Source of the DNA: Anaerolineae bacterium | Lineage (GTDB): Bacteria; Chloroflexota; Anaerolineae; UBA4142 | Direction: 5' to 3' | DNA length: 17,493 nt | Assembly (NCBI GenBank): GCA_027457205.1 | Contig: DAIDTM010000526.1 | Coordinates: 1 to 17,493 of the forward strand | In this document: positions 1 to 7,648 of the stretch, piece by piece | How the letters are laid out: the number at the start of each line of letters is the position of its first letter | How positions within the stretch are numbered: position 1 is the stretch's first letter | Program-made: the position numbers and the translations under genes | The notes under the pieces: model-generated | The model's database searches: none | Told to the model about the DNA's origin: nothing | What the model saw: only the letters and a program-made list of their open reading frames with translations

Positions 1-1
1 A

Positions 2-121
2 CAAAACGCCCCCAAGGGCATTGGCGCCAATCCGGGCGACTCTGGACCGGGTTTTTCCGGCAAGAACAACGGTCTAGGTAATTCAAAGAATGGTCCGCCG
101 GGAAAAGCAAAAGGACGGTAG
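2..121 (+). CDS. C-terminal end of an unidentified protein (partial)
   Basis: One frame is open from the window edge to a TAG at 119-121 and encodes 39 residues. The tail is rich in Gly, Asn, Pro and Lys and ends in PPGKAKGR. Such low-complexity, positively charged ends occur on secreted or surface proteins, but nothing here identifies a family. It points toward the B12 operon (convergent with cobU), with 125 bases between the two stop codons. Support is only the open frame and the biased composition, so this may be chance. Confidence 0.4.
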   Translation, partial: QNAPKGIGANPGDSGPGFSGKNNGLGNSKNGPPGKAKGR

Positions 122-136
122 GACCGTTCCACGGTC
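122..136. other. Short hairpin between convergent genes
   Basis: GACCGT-TCC-ACGGTC is a perfect 6-base inverted repeat with a 3-base loop, starting just after the stop codon of the left partial gene. No T-run follows on either strand, so a full intrinsic terminator is not supported. The rest of the convergent gap (137-246) holds nothing recognisable. Confidence 0.3.
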
Positions 137-246
137 ACTCAATTCCTGTGCCTGAAAGCGCGAACTTCTGGGCGGCTTTCCTGGTGAGTCTCCTGCCCAA
201 AATACCCGTTTCGCCGACCGGTGACGAGTGGCAGAATGTGCGTGGC

Positions 247-804
247 TCAAAGTGGAACTGGACGCGCCGCGAGCGATTTGATTTCCACGGGCACGCCCGC
301 CACCATCAAGAATACGTCGTCGGCTTCGCGCGCCACGCGCTGATTGAAGACGCCCAACCGATCGCGATACACGCGGCCCAACGGATACGCAGGCACAAGG
401 CCCATCCCGACTTCGTTCGATACGACAATCATCTCTACCGAATGAGTGCGCTTCCACGCGATCAAAGCATCCACCTCGTCCGTCAGCCGCGCTTCCGCTC
501 CGCTTTCGTCCGTCAATAAAACATTCGAGACGAGCAACGTTAAACAATCAATCACGACCACCTGTGGTTCACCCTGCGCGTTTTGCAGTGTCCGCGCAAC
601 TTCTCGCGGCGCTTCGAGGGTTTGCCACGCGGCGGGGCGTCGCGCGCGATGTGCCTCAATCCGTGCGCGCATCTCCTCGTCGCGCGCTTCGGCGGTGGCG
701 ACAAAGACAACCGCATCGCCGCCGCGTTTTCGCGCCAGCGCTTGGGCGAAATCGCTCTTGCCGCTGCGCGCCCCGCCCAGGATCAATGTGAGTCGTTGAG
801 CCAT
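247..804 (-). CDS. cobU: Adenosylcobinamide kinase / adenosylcobinamide-phosphate guanylyltransferase
   Basis: This bifunctional enzyme (CobU/CobP family) phosphorylates adenosylcobinamide and then transfers GMP to give adenosylcobinamide-GDP, the activated partner used by CobS. The 185 residues match the family length. A P-loop GGARSGKS lies at residues 10-17. The segment IEAHRARRP places His52 where the family carries its guanylylated histidine, followed by a Walker-B-like VVVIDCLTLL and the family block VSNEVGMGLVP. It is the last gene of the operon, 17 bases after cobS, with GAGGTG upstream of the ATG. With CbiZ and CbiB in the same operon, it would act on both de novo and salvaged intermediates. 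Confidence 0.95.
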   Translation of the reverse strand: MAQRLTLILGGARSGKSDFAQALARKRGGDAVVFVATAEARDEEMRARIEAHRARRPAAWQTLEAPREVARTLQNAQGEPQVVVIDCLTLLVSNVLLTDESGAEARLTDEVDALIAWKRTHSVEMIVVSNEVGMGLVPAYPLGRVYRDRLGVFNQRVAREADDVFLMVAGVPVEIKSLAARPVPL

Positions 805-821
805 CTTGCGAACACCTCGCC

Positions 822-1535
822 TTAGCGGATCGCCGCAACACCAACTAACAACACGGCGACTTCAACACTTTCGCAGACCATCCCATAAATGTCGCCCGTC
901 AACCCGCCGAGCCGCGCCACGGCGAAGCGCGCGATGACCGTCGTCACGGCAAATGCCCCAACCAAGCCAGCGAGGCCGAATGCGCCGCAGATGGCTGCCG
1001 CCAATGCGGCGAAGCCCGTCGCGACCAAAAGCTCGCGACGCGTTAGACCTGCACTAAATCTCACCGCCATGCCGTCGCGCCGCGCGAGTGGATACGCCGC
1101 GGCATACACCATCGCCCAACGCCCCACCACGGGCGCCAGCACAATCGGCGCGAAGGAATGAACGCTCGCGACCGCGGCGACCTTCGTGATGAGCTGGAGC
1201 GCCAAGCCGACCGCGCCGAATGCGCCGAGATGCACGTCGCGCAGGATTTCCAAGCGGCGCTCGCGCGTCGTCGCGGCGAAGAGACCGTCGCAGGCATCCG
1301 TGAACCCATCAAGGTGCAGCGCGCCCGTGAGCGCCGCCCACAGCGCGATGAGCAGCGCCGCCGCGACGAGGTCGGGAAAAAACAGGCGCAACAAGAAATT
1401 CGCGGCGGCGAGCACCAGACCGATGATCAGTCCAACCAGTGGGTAATACGCGAGTGCACGCGCGGAAATATTCGCCTCGCGCGGGGCGAGCGGGATCATC
1501 GTCAAGAGCGAAAGGGCAATCCGAAAATCATCCAT
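822..1535 (-). CDS. cobS: Adenosylcobinamide-GDP ribazoletransferase (cobalamin synthase)
   Basis: CobS is an integral membrane enzyme that joins adenosylcobinamide-GDP to alpha-ribazole or its phosphate, closing the nucleotide loop. The 237 residues are mostly hydrophobic helices. They carry the family signature HLDGFTDACDGL near residues 74-85, with acidic residues D76, D80 and D83 that probably bind metal, and a second conserved block GGLTGDIYG toward the C-terminus. The ATG overlaps the end of cobQ by 8 bases, so translation is probably coupled. The length is normal and no lesion is seen. Confidence 0.95.
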   Translation of the reverse strand: MDDFRIALSLLTMIPLAPREANISARALAYYPLVGLIIGLVLAAANFLLRLFFPDLVAAALLIALWAALTGALHLDGFTDACDGLFAATTRERRLEILRDVHLGAFGAVGLALQLITKVAAVASVHSFAPIVLAPVVGRWAMVYAAAYPLARRDGMAVRFSAGLTRRELLVATGFAALAAAICGAFGLAGLVGAFAVTTVIARFAVARLGGLTGDIYGMVCESVEVAVLLVGVAAIR

Positions 1536-3051
1536 GGTTTTTCACAAGTTGGCGAATCGCGTCCATATCCAAATGCGTGCGCACGATGTCTGCCAGCCGA
1601 TCGTACGCGGTTCCGCGATCAAACCGCGTGTTGGTTGCTGCGCGGGCGAGGCCGCGCCGCGCCGCGAGATTTGCCAGGAGTGTTCGGCGCAATGCGTCGT
1701 TCTCGAACAAGCCGTGAAAATACGTCCCCGCCATCCAGCCGTCTGCCGCCACCACGCCGTCGAAATCGACCACAACGTTTTCGCCGCGCGCGGTCACGCG
1801 CAACAAGGGTGCACCATTGTCGGGAGACGGCGTACGCCCCATGTGAATTTCATAGCCCGCGATTTCGAGATCACGCGCATTTGCCAAGAGCCCGTGATTG
1901 GCGACGACGCGTGCGCGCGCCCGCAAGGTCTGTTTCTCCGCCGCGAATGTCGTGACCACGGGCAGTAAAGCCAAGCTCTCCACCAACGGTTCGTCCGATT
2001 CGACCCGGTCAGGATCGTGGATGGCGATCCCCAGCATTTGATAGCCGCCGCAAATACCGAGTGTTGGTGTGCCCGCACGCGCTAACTCGACCATGCGCGC
2101 GGCTAAACCGCGTTCGCGCAAGAATTTCAAATCGGCGATCGTCGTCTTGGTGCCTGGCAAAATGATCAGATCGGGCTGCCGCAAATCGTCGGCCCGATCC
2201 ACAAAGCGCACGGTCACATCTGGCTCTGCGCGCAACGGATCGAAATCGTCAAAGTTGCTAATGTGGGGCAGCCGGATCACAGCAACGTCAATACTGTTCA
2301 CTGATGATTGTTCACTGCTTACTGTTTCCAGCGCCACCGAATCTTCGTCCGCGATCCGCAGGTCGCGGATGAACGGCACGACGCCCAGCACGCGCACACC
2401 GCTGCGCGCTTCCAAGATTCTCACGCCGTCGTCGAACAAGTGCGCGTCGCCGCGGAATTTGTTGACGATGAAACCCTTGACGCGTGCGCGTTCGCTTGCT
2501 TCCAACAAGGTATGGGTGCCGATCAGTTGCGCGAAAATCCCGCCACGATCAATATCCCCAACCAACAGCACAGGCGCGTCCGCGTATTCGGCAATCGCCA
2601 TGTTCACCAGGTCGCCGAGGCGCAGGTTTAGTTCGGCAGGACTGCCCGCGCCTTCGATCACGACCAGGTCGTACTTCGTGCGCAGTGCATCGAGCGCGCG
2701 CGTGACGGTGTCCCATAATTCGCCGCGCCGACGCATATATTCGCCCGCCGGAAGCCGCGCCCACGGCTTGCCCATCACGACGATCTGCGCGAACGAATCG
2801 GCTTCCGGCTTGATGAGCACCGGATTCATCTCGGCCGTCACGTCCACGCCCGCGGCTTCGGCTTGCATCGCCTGTGCGCGTCCGACCTCTCGTCCGTCGC
2901 GCGTCGCATACGAATTGAGCGCCATATTCTGCGCTTTGAACGGCGCAACGCTAAAACCGTCCTGTTTGAAAATACGGCACAGCGCGGCGACCATCAAGCT
3001 CTTGCCGACCGACGACATCGTCCCTTGAACCATCAGCACTTGCGCGCTCAT
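1528..3051 (-). CDS. cobQ: Cobyric acid synthase (glutamine-hydrolysing)
   Basis: CobQ/CbiP amidates side chains b, d, e and g of adenosylcobyrinic acid a,c-diamide using glutamine and ATP, giving adenosylcobyric acid. The 507 residues show the N-terminal dethiobiotin-synthetase-like domain: GTMSSVGKS near residue 10, FKAQNMALNS at 38-47 and VGDIDRGG at 164-171. The C-terminal class I glutamine amidotransferase domain follows, with nucleophile Cys334 in GICGGYQMLG and His446 in GTYFHGLFE. Its ATG overlaps the cobC stop as ATGA. Residues 244-253 (VSSEQSSVNS), between the two domains, are encoded by a 14-base tandem repeat and look inserted (see the repeat at 2293-2329). The frame is kept and all catalytic residues are present, so the enzyme is probably functional. 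Confidence 0.96.
   Translation of the reverse strand: MSAQVLMVQGTMSSVGKSLMVAALCRIFKQDGFSVAPFKAQNMALNSYATRDGREVGRAQAMQAEAAGVDVTAEMNPVLIKPEADSFAQIVVMGKPWARLPAGEYMRRRGELWDTVTRALDALRTKYDLVVIEGAGSPAELNLRLGDLVNMAIAEYADAPVLLVGDIDRGGIFAQLIGTHTLLEASERARVKGFIVNKFRGDAHLFDDGVRILEARSGVRVLGVVPFIRDLRIADEDSVALETVSSEQSSVNSIDVAVIRLPHISNFDDFDPLRAEPDVTVRFVDRADDLRQPDLIILPGTKTTIADLKFLRERGLAARMVELARAGTPTLGICGGYQMLGIAIHDPDRVESDEPLVESLALLPVVTTFAAEKQTLRARARVVANHGLLANARDLEIAGYEIHMGRTPSPDNGAPLLRVTARGENVVVDFDGVVAADGWMAGTYFHGLFENDALRRTLLANLAARRGLARAATNTRFDRGTAYDRLADIVRTHLDMDAIRQLVKNHG
2293..2329. repeat. 14-base tandem repeat inside cobQ
   Basis: Two units, ACTGTTCACTGATG and ATTGTTCACTGCTT, are followed by a partial third, ACTGTTTCC. 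They encode the Ser/Gln/Val stretch VSSEQSSVNS in the linker between the CobQ synthetase and amidotransferase domains. The composition is AT-rich and unlike the GC-rich gene around it. It reads as an inserted or expanded short repeat tolerated because it falls in a linker and keeps the frame. Confidence 0.6.
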
Positions 3052-3668
3052 CGTATTCCTATTCCCGGTAAATGCGCGGTGTCATTCAACCGCGACACGA
3101 TGGCTCCGTTCGAATACAGAGATACCTCTGAGATCGACGCGCTGTCGAATTGCAGTTGCCAGTAGGACGACAATTCGATGCCCAACCACGTGCACAGCAG
3201 CACCTTGAGACAGCCACCGTGCGTGACGATGAGCACGCTCTCATCCGTGTGTTGCGCTGCAATGCGCTCAATCGCGCACATCGCCCGCGTCTGCAATTGC
3301 CGCAGACTCTCACCGCCCGGCGGCGGCGTGTCCACGAAATAGGCGGGGAGTGGATCGGCATCGCGAAAGTAACGGCGACGCACTTCCGTATAGGTCAATC
3401 CTTGCCACTCACCCAGGTTCGCCTCGCGCAATCGCGGCTCCAGCGCCACCGGTTGCCCCAATCGGTCTGCGACGATCTGGGCTGTGTAGCGGGCGCGCGC
3501 CAAGTCGCTCGCGTAAATCGCATGAATCGACTCGCTCGTTAATCGCTCCGCGAGGCACTTGGCTTCCACTTGCCCGCGCGCGCTCAACGGCACATCCACC
3601 TGTCCTTGATAGCGCGCCGCGTCGTTCCAGGTGGTCTCACCGTGCCGCACCAGAAGCAAGCGCGTCAC
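3048..3668 (-). CDS. cobC: Alpha-ribazole phosphatase, histidine phosphatase family
   Basis: This is a phosphoglycerate-mutase-like phosphatase. In B12 operons such enzymes dephosphorylate alpha-ribazole phosphate or adenosylcobalamin phosphate. The 206 residues carry the phosphohistidine motif RHGE at residues 8-11 (His9), the second-half motif VTHGG with His150, and an acidic ESLRQLQTR region between. The start codon is GTG at 3666-3668, overlapping the cobD stop as GTGA. The family is broad and sequence alone does not prove the substrate. The CobC role rests on its place between cobD and cobQ. Confidence 0.88.
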   Translation of the reverse strand: MTRLLLVRHGETTWNDAARYQGQVDVPLSARGQVEAKCLAERLTSESIHAIYASDLARARYTAQIVADRLGQPVALEPRLREANLGEWQGLTYTEVRRRYFRDADPLPAYFVDTPPPGGESLRQLQTRAMCAIERIAAQHTDESVLIVTHGGCLKVLLCTWLGIELSSYWQLQFDSASISEVSLYSNGAIVSRLNDTAHLPGIGIR

Positions 3669-4723
3669 AATGACTCCAACACCGACACGAGCCGCGCATT
3701 TTCCTCAGGTCGTCGTGTGGCTATGCGGATAAACGTGGGCAAACCAAACGATGCGCCATGGCGTACGAGAATATTCCGTTCCAATAATTTCCGCGCGAAC
3801 TCCGCAGCAGAAGGTACTGGCAGTAGAAAGAAATGGACGCGCGAGGGCAGTGGCGTGAACCCAAGTCGCGCCAGGTCGTTCGCTAAATCGTTTTTGGCGT
3901 GCGCCAGCGCCGCCAGCGAATCGCGCAGGTGTCCTTCATCACACAGCGCGGCGATGGCCGCGACTTGCGCGAACGCGTTCACGCTCCACGGTGGCTGCAC
4001 TTTTTCGAGCGCGGCGATGATGGTCGGCGCCGCCGCCGCGTATCCGACGCGCAATCCGGTCAGCGCGTAATCCTTGGTCAGCGAACGCAGGACGATCAGG
4101 TTATCGAAGGCGCGCAGTTCACGCGATGACCACGCGTGGGCGACGAAGCGAACGAACGCTTCGTCCAACACGAGCAACGTATCGGGACAACCGCGCAGCA
4201 ACTGCTCAATCGCGTCGCGTTCGATGTACGTTCCGGTGGGATTATTCGGATTGCAGAGAAACAGGAGCCGCGGCTTGACTTGGTGCGCGAATCGCATCAG
4301 CGCGTCAATGTCGAGCGCAAAATCTTCCTCCGGGTGGGTGCGCCAGGGAATCACCTCCGCGCCCATGATTGCCGCGGCGGTGGCATACTCTCCAAAGGTC
4401 GGCTCGACGACGAGCACGCGATCGCCCGCGCGCAGATACGTGACGGCGAGATGATAGATCAACTCCACCGAGCCGTTACCGACCAGTACCTGGCGCGTGC
4501 TGACTCCTTCGACTTGCGCTAACACCTGGCGCAGCGGCGTGGCGCGCGGGTCGGGATGTTGACCGATGGACACCAGGCGCATCGCGTCCCAGATGCACGG
4601 CGAGGGACCGAAGGGATTGACGTTGGAGCTAAAGTCGAGCAAGTCTGCTCGGTGCGCGCTGTGAAAGCCACCGTGCGTCACGGGCAGCACGCCGTCGATC
4701 TCTGGGCGTGGTCGAATTGGCAT
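3665..4723 (-). CDS. cobD: L-threonine-O-3-phosphate decarboxylase, PLP-dependent
   Basis: CobD decarboxylates L-threonine phosphate to (R)-1-amino-2-propanol phosphate, the linker that CbiB attaches to cobyric acid. It is a fold-type I aminotransferase-like enzyme. From the chosen start it has 352 residues, with FSSNVNPFG near residues 31-39, CNPNNPTG at 158-165, LDEAFVRF near 186-193, and the PLP-lysine block SLTKDYALTGLRVGY with Lys217. The frame extends upstream to 4759, but that extension runs into a palindromic repeat, so the ATG at 4721-4723 (MPIRPRP) preceded by TAGGTC is preferred. The name collides with another cobD; this one is the decarboxylase. Confidence 0.93.
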   Translation of the reverse strand: MPIRPRPEIDGVLPVTHGGFHSAHRADLLDFSSNVNPFGPSPCIWDAMRLVSIGQHPDPRATPLRQVLAQVEGVSTRQVLVGNGSVELIYHLAVTYLRAGDRVLVVEPTFGEYATAAAIMGAEVIPWRTHPEEDFALDIDALMRFAHQVKPRLLFLCNPNNPTGTYIERDAIEQLLRGCPDTLLVLDEAFVRFVAHAWSSRELRAFDNLIVLRSLTKDYALTGLRVGYAAAAPTIIAALEKVQPPWSVNAFAQVAAIAALCDEGHLRDSLAALAHAKNDLANDLARLGFTPLPSRVHFFLLPVPSAAEFARKLLERNILVRHGASFGLPTFIRIATRRPEENARLVSVLESL

Positions 4724-4744
4724 TGTTTGACCTACACATTTTCT

Positions 4745-4813
4745 GCCACAGAAACACACAGAATTTCACAGAAGGTTTTGCTTTTTCCGTGTGGTTCTGT
4801 GTGGTTCTGTGGC
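4745..4813. repeat. Palindromic TCTGTG-rich intergenic repeat
   Basis: Two 25-base arms (4745-4769 and 4789-4813) pair at 21 of 25 positions around a 19-base loop. The arms are built from TTCTGTG units, with tandem GTGGTTCTGT copies at 4791-4810. The element fills most of the 116-base gap between cbiB and cobD, the largest gap in the operon. It could be a REP-like dispersed repeat or an mRNA stabilising or processing hairpin. No T-run follows the stem on the minus strand (its 3' arm continues AGAAAATG), so a terminator is not supported. Confidence 0.65.
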
Positions 4814-4839
4814 TAATCTGAGAATCTGACATTGCCAAA

Positions 4840-5778
4840 CTAATCGCCGCGACGAACCCAGTGCACCAACACACTCGCCGCGACACCCAGCCCTAACGCG
4901 AGCGACACCATCTGCGCGGCGCGGCGAAGGTCGCGTGGTTGCGGCGCGCGTCCATTTTCATTGAGGCGATAGTATCCGACTTTTTCCAGCCGCACGTCGA
5001 GTGCGCCTGCCATCGCGCTCATCGGATAACCCGCATTCGGGCTGGCCGTGCGCGCATGATCGCGCCGCATCGTATTCCACGCACGCCGCGCATCGCCGCC
5101 AGCGAAGCGTGTGGCAACCATAATTAACAGTGCGATGAGCCGCGACGGGACCCAGTTCAGCGCATCGTCGAGCCGCGCGGGAATCTTGCCGAGAAATTCG
5201 TAACGCCCGTGGTAGCCGATCATCGCGTCCAGCGTATTGACCGCGCGGTACGCGAACGCGCCAGGAAGACCAAAGAGCTGGTAATACAAGAGCGGCGCGA
5301 TGAACGAGTCGCTCGCATTTTCCGCCAACGATTCAATCGCTGCCGCGGCAAGGGACGACGTGTCCAGTTCCGAGGTGTCGCGGCTCACCAGCGCACGCAA
5401 ATCGAACCGCGCCGCATCGATCTGCGCCACGTCCAGTTCGCGCCGAACATTTTCGCCTGCGTGAATCAACGCGCGCCACGCGAAGCTGGTCTTGAGCGCG
5501 ACCGCCAGACCGATCACCGAGGTGACCTTGGGCACGCCAAGCCGACCGCGTGGGCGTAAGGCGCGTTCGAGCGCGAACGCCGGTAGCGCCGCCAACGCCA
5601 CTCCGCTCGCGGCGATGCCCGCGCCGTAAAGCAACTCGGCAGATGGACTGTCACGCGGCGCGCGGCGTTCCAGCGCGTGTACGAATCGTCCGAACCACGC
5701 GACGGGATGCAACGCATTCGGCGGCTCGCCCAACACCCAATCGATTGCCACAGCCAGAATCACGACGATGGAATGCAT
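4840..5778 (-). CDS. cbiB: Adenosylcobinamide-phosphate synthase
   Basis: CbiB is a membrane enzyme that condenses adenosylcobyric acid with aminopropanol phosphate to give adenosylcobinamide phosphate. The 312 residues carry the family blocks DWVLGEPPNALHPVAW near the N-terminus, ESLAENASDSFIAPLLYY in the middle, AVNTLDAMIGY, and SPNAGYPMSAMAGAL toward the C-terminus, set among hydrophobic helices. The ATG has GAGG five bases upstream and lies two bases after the cbiZ stop. That pairing is logical, because CbiZ produces the cobyric acid that CbiB uses. Confidence 0.95.
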   Translation of the reverse strand: MHSIVVILAVAIDWVLGEPPNALHPVAWFGRFVHALERRAPRDSPSAELLYGAGIAASGVALAALPAFALERALRPRGRLGVPKVTSVIGLAVALKTSFAWRALIHAGENVRRELDVAQIDAARFDLRALVSRDTSELDTSSLAAAAIESLAENASDSFIAPLLYYQLFGLPGAFAYRAVNTLDAMIGYHGRYEFLGKIPARLDDALNWVPSRLIALLIMVATRFAGGDARRAWNTMRRDHARTASPNAGYPMSAMAGALDVRLEKVGYYRLNENGRAPQPRDLRRAAQMVSLALGLGVAASVLVHWVRRGD

Positions 5779-5780
5779 GG

Positions 5781-6455
5781 CTACCTCAGGGCATCCTGCA
5801 TCGCGCGCCGCACCGCTCGCCCGATGAGCGCGCCGGCGGGCGAAAGCGCTCCGGCGTACTCGAAGCGCGCGCCGCGCTCGGTCGTCGCGCTCACGATCGA
5901 ATCGGTGCTCGTGCCGCTGGCAAATCCGCCGTGCGGCGCGCGGACACTGGCTTCCACCAATGCCAGCGTCTTCGCTTCCGTCGCGGTGATGACGGCATTG
6001 ACCCTCGCCGCGGGTGTGAGCGCGGCATTGATCAGCAAGATCGAATTGATTGTCTGAAGACGACCTCTGGTCGTGCTCGGTCGCCCTTCCGCTGGCGGAC
6101 TTACCCCCGCTGCAGTGGGATTGCTCAGCCCGACGGTCACGACCGCGACGACCGTTACCTCCGCGTGCGTTTCGACGGTGCCGCGCGCATCCTGCGTCCG
6201 CGCCGCCGTCATCAGCCCGACGAACGGCTCGGCGATACCGAGGCGCGCGGCGAACGCGCTTAAATCGTCTTCAGGTCGCGGGGCATTGTAATCTTTGCGC
6301 ACGTGCATGTTGATGATCTGGCGCGCCGCGCGCAATTCGCCGCCGACGACAGCAGAACTCAGCACCGCCAACGGCTCTTGGCTTGTGATATGCACCGCGG
6401 TCTCGTCAATCGAAATGGTGATGCCAGGTATCGCGCAGGGCTGCATCGGTCTCAT
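5781..6455 (-). CDS. cbiZ: Adenosylcobinamide amidohydrolase
   Basis: CbiZ hydrolyses the amide that carries the aminopropanol arm of adenosylcobinamide (and, in some bacteria, of incomplete cobamides). It returns adenosylcobyric acid for rebuilding with a preferred lower ligand. The chosen start gives 224 residues, a normal length. Recognised blocks are VVGGELRAARQIINMHV, TVGLSNPTAAG (107-117), INAALTPAARVNAVITATEAK and VRAPHGGFASGTSTDSIV. The frame extends far upstream, but that part only overlaps the flavoprotein gene in another frame. The ATG at 6453-6455 overlaps that gene's stop as ATGA. Residues 118-134 look like an inserted repeat-derived segment just after the conserved TVGLSN block. 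Confidence 0.92.
   Translation of the reverse strand: MRPMQPCAIPGITISIDETAVHITSQEPLAVLSSAVVGGELRAARQIINMHVRKDYNAPRPEDDLSAFAARLGIAEPFVGLMTAARTQDARGTVETHAEVTVVAVVTVGLSNPTAAGVSPPAEGRPSTTRGRLQTINSILLINAALTPAARVNAVITATEAKTLALVEASVRAPHGGFASGTSTDSIVSATTERGARFEYAGALSPAGALIGRAVRRAMQDALR
6054..6104. repeat. 51-base in-frame palindromic insert inside cbiZ
   Basis: Seventeen codons (VSPPAEGRPSTTRGRLQ) separate the conserved TVGLSNPTAAG block from the conserved TINSILLIN strand. The DNA holds two small palindromes: ACGACC-TCT-GGTCGT at 6060-6074 and an overlapping CCGC/GCGG pair near 6090-6099. The length is a multiple of three and the sequence is Arg/Pro/Ser-rich with no counterpart I recall in the family. 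An inserted short repeat element is the simplest reading. A lineage-specific loop is the alternative. Confidence 0.5.
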
Positions 6456-7591
6456 TGGATTGTCAGGCGGGTCACTTGATCGCGCGGCTGGAAGGCAAGC
6501 ACACCAAAGGAGCAAACCGAGACGCACAGCCCGCACTGGAAACACGAATCCGCCTCCACACGCGCCACCCCTTTGGGCGGGGCGGTGATGGCGTCGTAAA
6601 AGCAGACCCTTTCGCAGAGCGTACAGCCCGTGCACCGTTCGGCATCCACGCGCGGACATTCCTCGGTTTGGGTCACCACGCGCTGTCCCTGTCCGTACTT
6701 TTTCAGATAAAGTCCCTGCACCTCCCGAATGTCGCGGTAGCCGTGCTTGTCCAGCCAGTTGGACGCTTCCTGGGCGATGCGACCGTATACCGACTGACCT
6801 TTGAGCAACGCGGCAGTACACACTCCGACCAGGGAAGCGCCCGCCATGAAGAACTCGATGAGGTCTTCACCGCGACTGATTCCGCCGACACCGATGATCG
6901 GTTTGTCGCTGACCCTTGCCACTTCGAAGACACTGCGTACCGCTAGCGGCTTCAACGGCGGTCCCGAGATCCAGCCGTAGCCGAATTTCGATCCCAACAC
7001 CGGCTCGGCGCGCTCGAGGTCAATCGCCAGCGTCGGACCGAAACTATTGATGCAGGCAAATCCATCCACATACGGATCCAGAATGCGCGCCGCCTCTCCC
7101 AGGTCGCCATAGTGCGGACTCAGCTTGGCGATGATTGGTATAGAGACCGACTCGCGCAAGGCGCGCGCTGTATCCGCCAGTTGACGCGGATCCAGATAAT
7201 GAATCGAAAACTCGATGAGGTCAATGCCCTTGGCTTGCACCTTCGGTCCCAGCGCGCGCAGATCGTCGGCGCTGTAGCCAAGACTGGCAATGAGGGGCAG
7301 CCCATGCTCCCGCGCTGCCGCCGAGGCAATAGCGTACTCGCGTTCGAACCAGTCTTCCGGCGCTAGTTCACTCCACAGTTCCGTGTTCAGCAGCGCTCCG
7401 GAACTGTAACGATACATATCCGGGCGAGGTACTTCTGCCGCGCGGACAGAAATCGTCTTTGCCAGCAGTCCTCCGGCGCCACCCCGGGCAGCGCGGGCGA
7501 TCTGATCGCCGGTGCCGACATTCGGGCCAGCTGCCGGGATGACTGGATTGCGAAATCGGTGTCCAAAAACTTTTACGGCCATCTGAGCCAT
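6452..7591 (-). CDS. PreA/dihydroorotate-dehydrogenase-like FMN and 4Fe-4S protein
   Basis: The 379 residues form a dihydropyrimidine/dihydroorotate-dehydrogenase-like TIM barrel (1-300) followed by a two-cluster ferredoxin domain: C320-x2-C323-x2-C326-x3-C330 and C350-x2-C353-x2-C356-x3-C360. FMN-site features remain: AGPN at 21-24, AKLSPH at 155-160, INSFGP at 181-186 and GVGGI at 234-238. Where PreA and dihydropyrimidine dehydrogenase carry an N-L-S-C-P-H segment with the catalytic cysteine, this protein reads EFSIHYLD (127-134), so pyrimidine reduction is doubtful. The start is the ATG at 7589-7591 after GCAGGT; an in-frame extension to 7645 lacks that support. Its place between bluB-cobT and cbiZ suggests a redox role in corrinoid or flavin chemistry, but its substrate is unknown. 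Confidence 0.85.
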   Translation of the reverse strand: MAQMAVKVFGHRFRNPVIPAAGPNVGTGDQIARAARGGAGGLLAKTISVRAAEVPRPDMYRYSSGALLNTELWSELAPEDWFEREYAIASAAAREHGLPLIASLGYSADDLRALGPKVQAKGIDLIEFSIHYLDPRQLADTARALRESVSIPIIAKLSPHYGDLGEAARILDPYVDGFACINSFGPTLAIDLERAEPVLGSKFGYGWISGPPLKPLAVRSVFEVARVSDKPIIGVGGISRGEDLIEFFMAGASLVGVCTAALLKGQSVYGRIAQEASNWLDKHGYRDIREVQGLYLKKYGQGQRVVTQTEECPRVDAERCTGCTLCERVCFYDAITAPPKGVARVEADSCFQCGLCVSVCSFGVLAFQPRDQVTRLTIQ

Positions 7592-7648
7592 TTTACCTGC
7601 CTGTTCGCTATTGTTTCTGTGAACTGCGGCTGAGCGCGGCGTCAAATC

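Noticed and set aside
122..136. Intrinsic terminator after the left partial gene
   Set aside because: The stem is only six pairs and no T-tract follows in either direction.
1158..1955. A 265-residue plus-strand frame across cobS and cobQ
   Set aside because: It is Arg-rich, spans two genes on the other strand and shows no motif or ribosome site.
2069..3028. A 319-residue plus-strand frame opposite cobQ
   Set aside because: The Ser/Arg/Thr-rich translation has no domain. It mirrors the codon bias of cobQ, which has all its motifs on the other strand.
4724..4759. Upstream start of cobD (MCFCGRKCVGQT...)
   Set aside because: These codons fall in the palindromic repeat. The ATG at 4723 has a better ribosome site and gives the normal N-terminus.
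4724..4839. Second riboswitch or terminator in the cbiB-cobD gap
   Set aside because: No B12 box or other aptamer core is visible, and no T-run follows the hairpin.
6456..6821. N-terminal extension of cbiZ by 122 codons
   Set aside because: The extension lies entirely within the flavoprotein gene in another frame and is low-complexity. The ATGA overlap gives a family-length protein.
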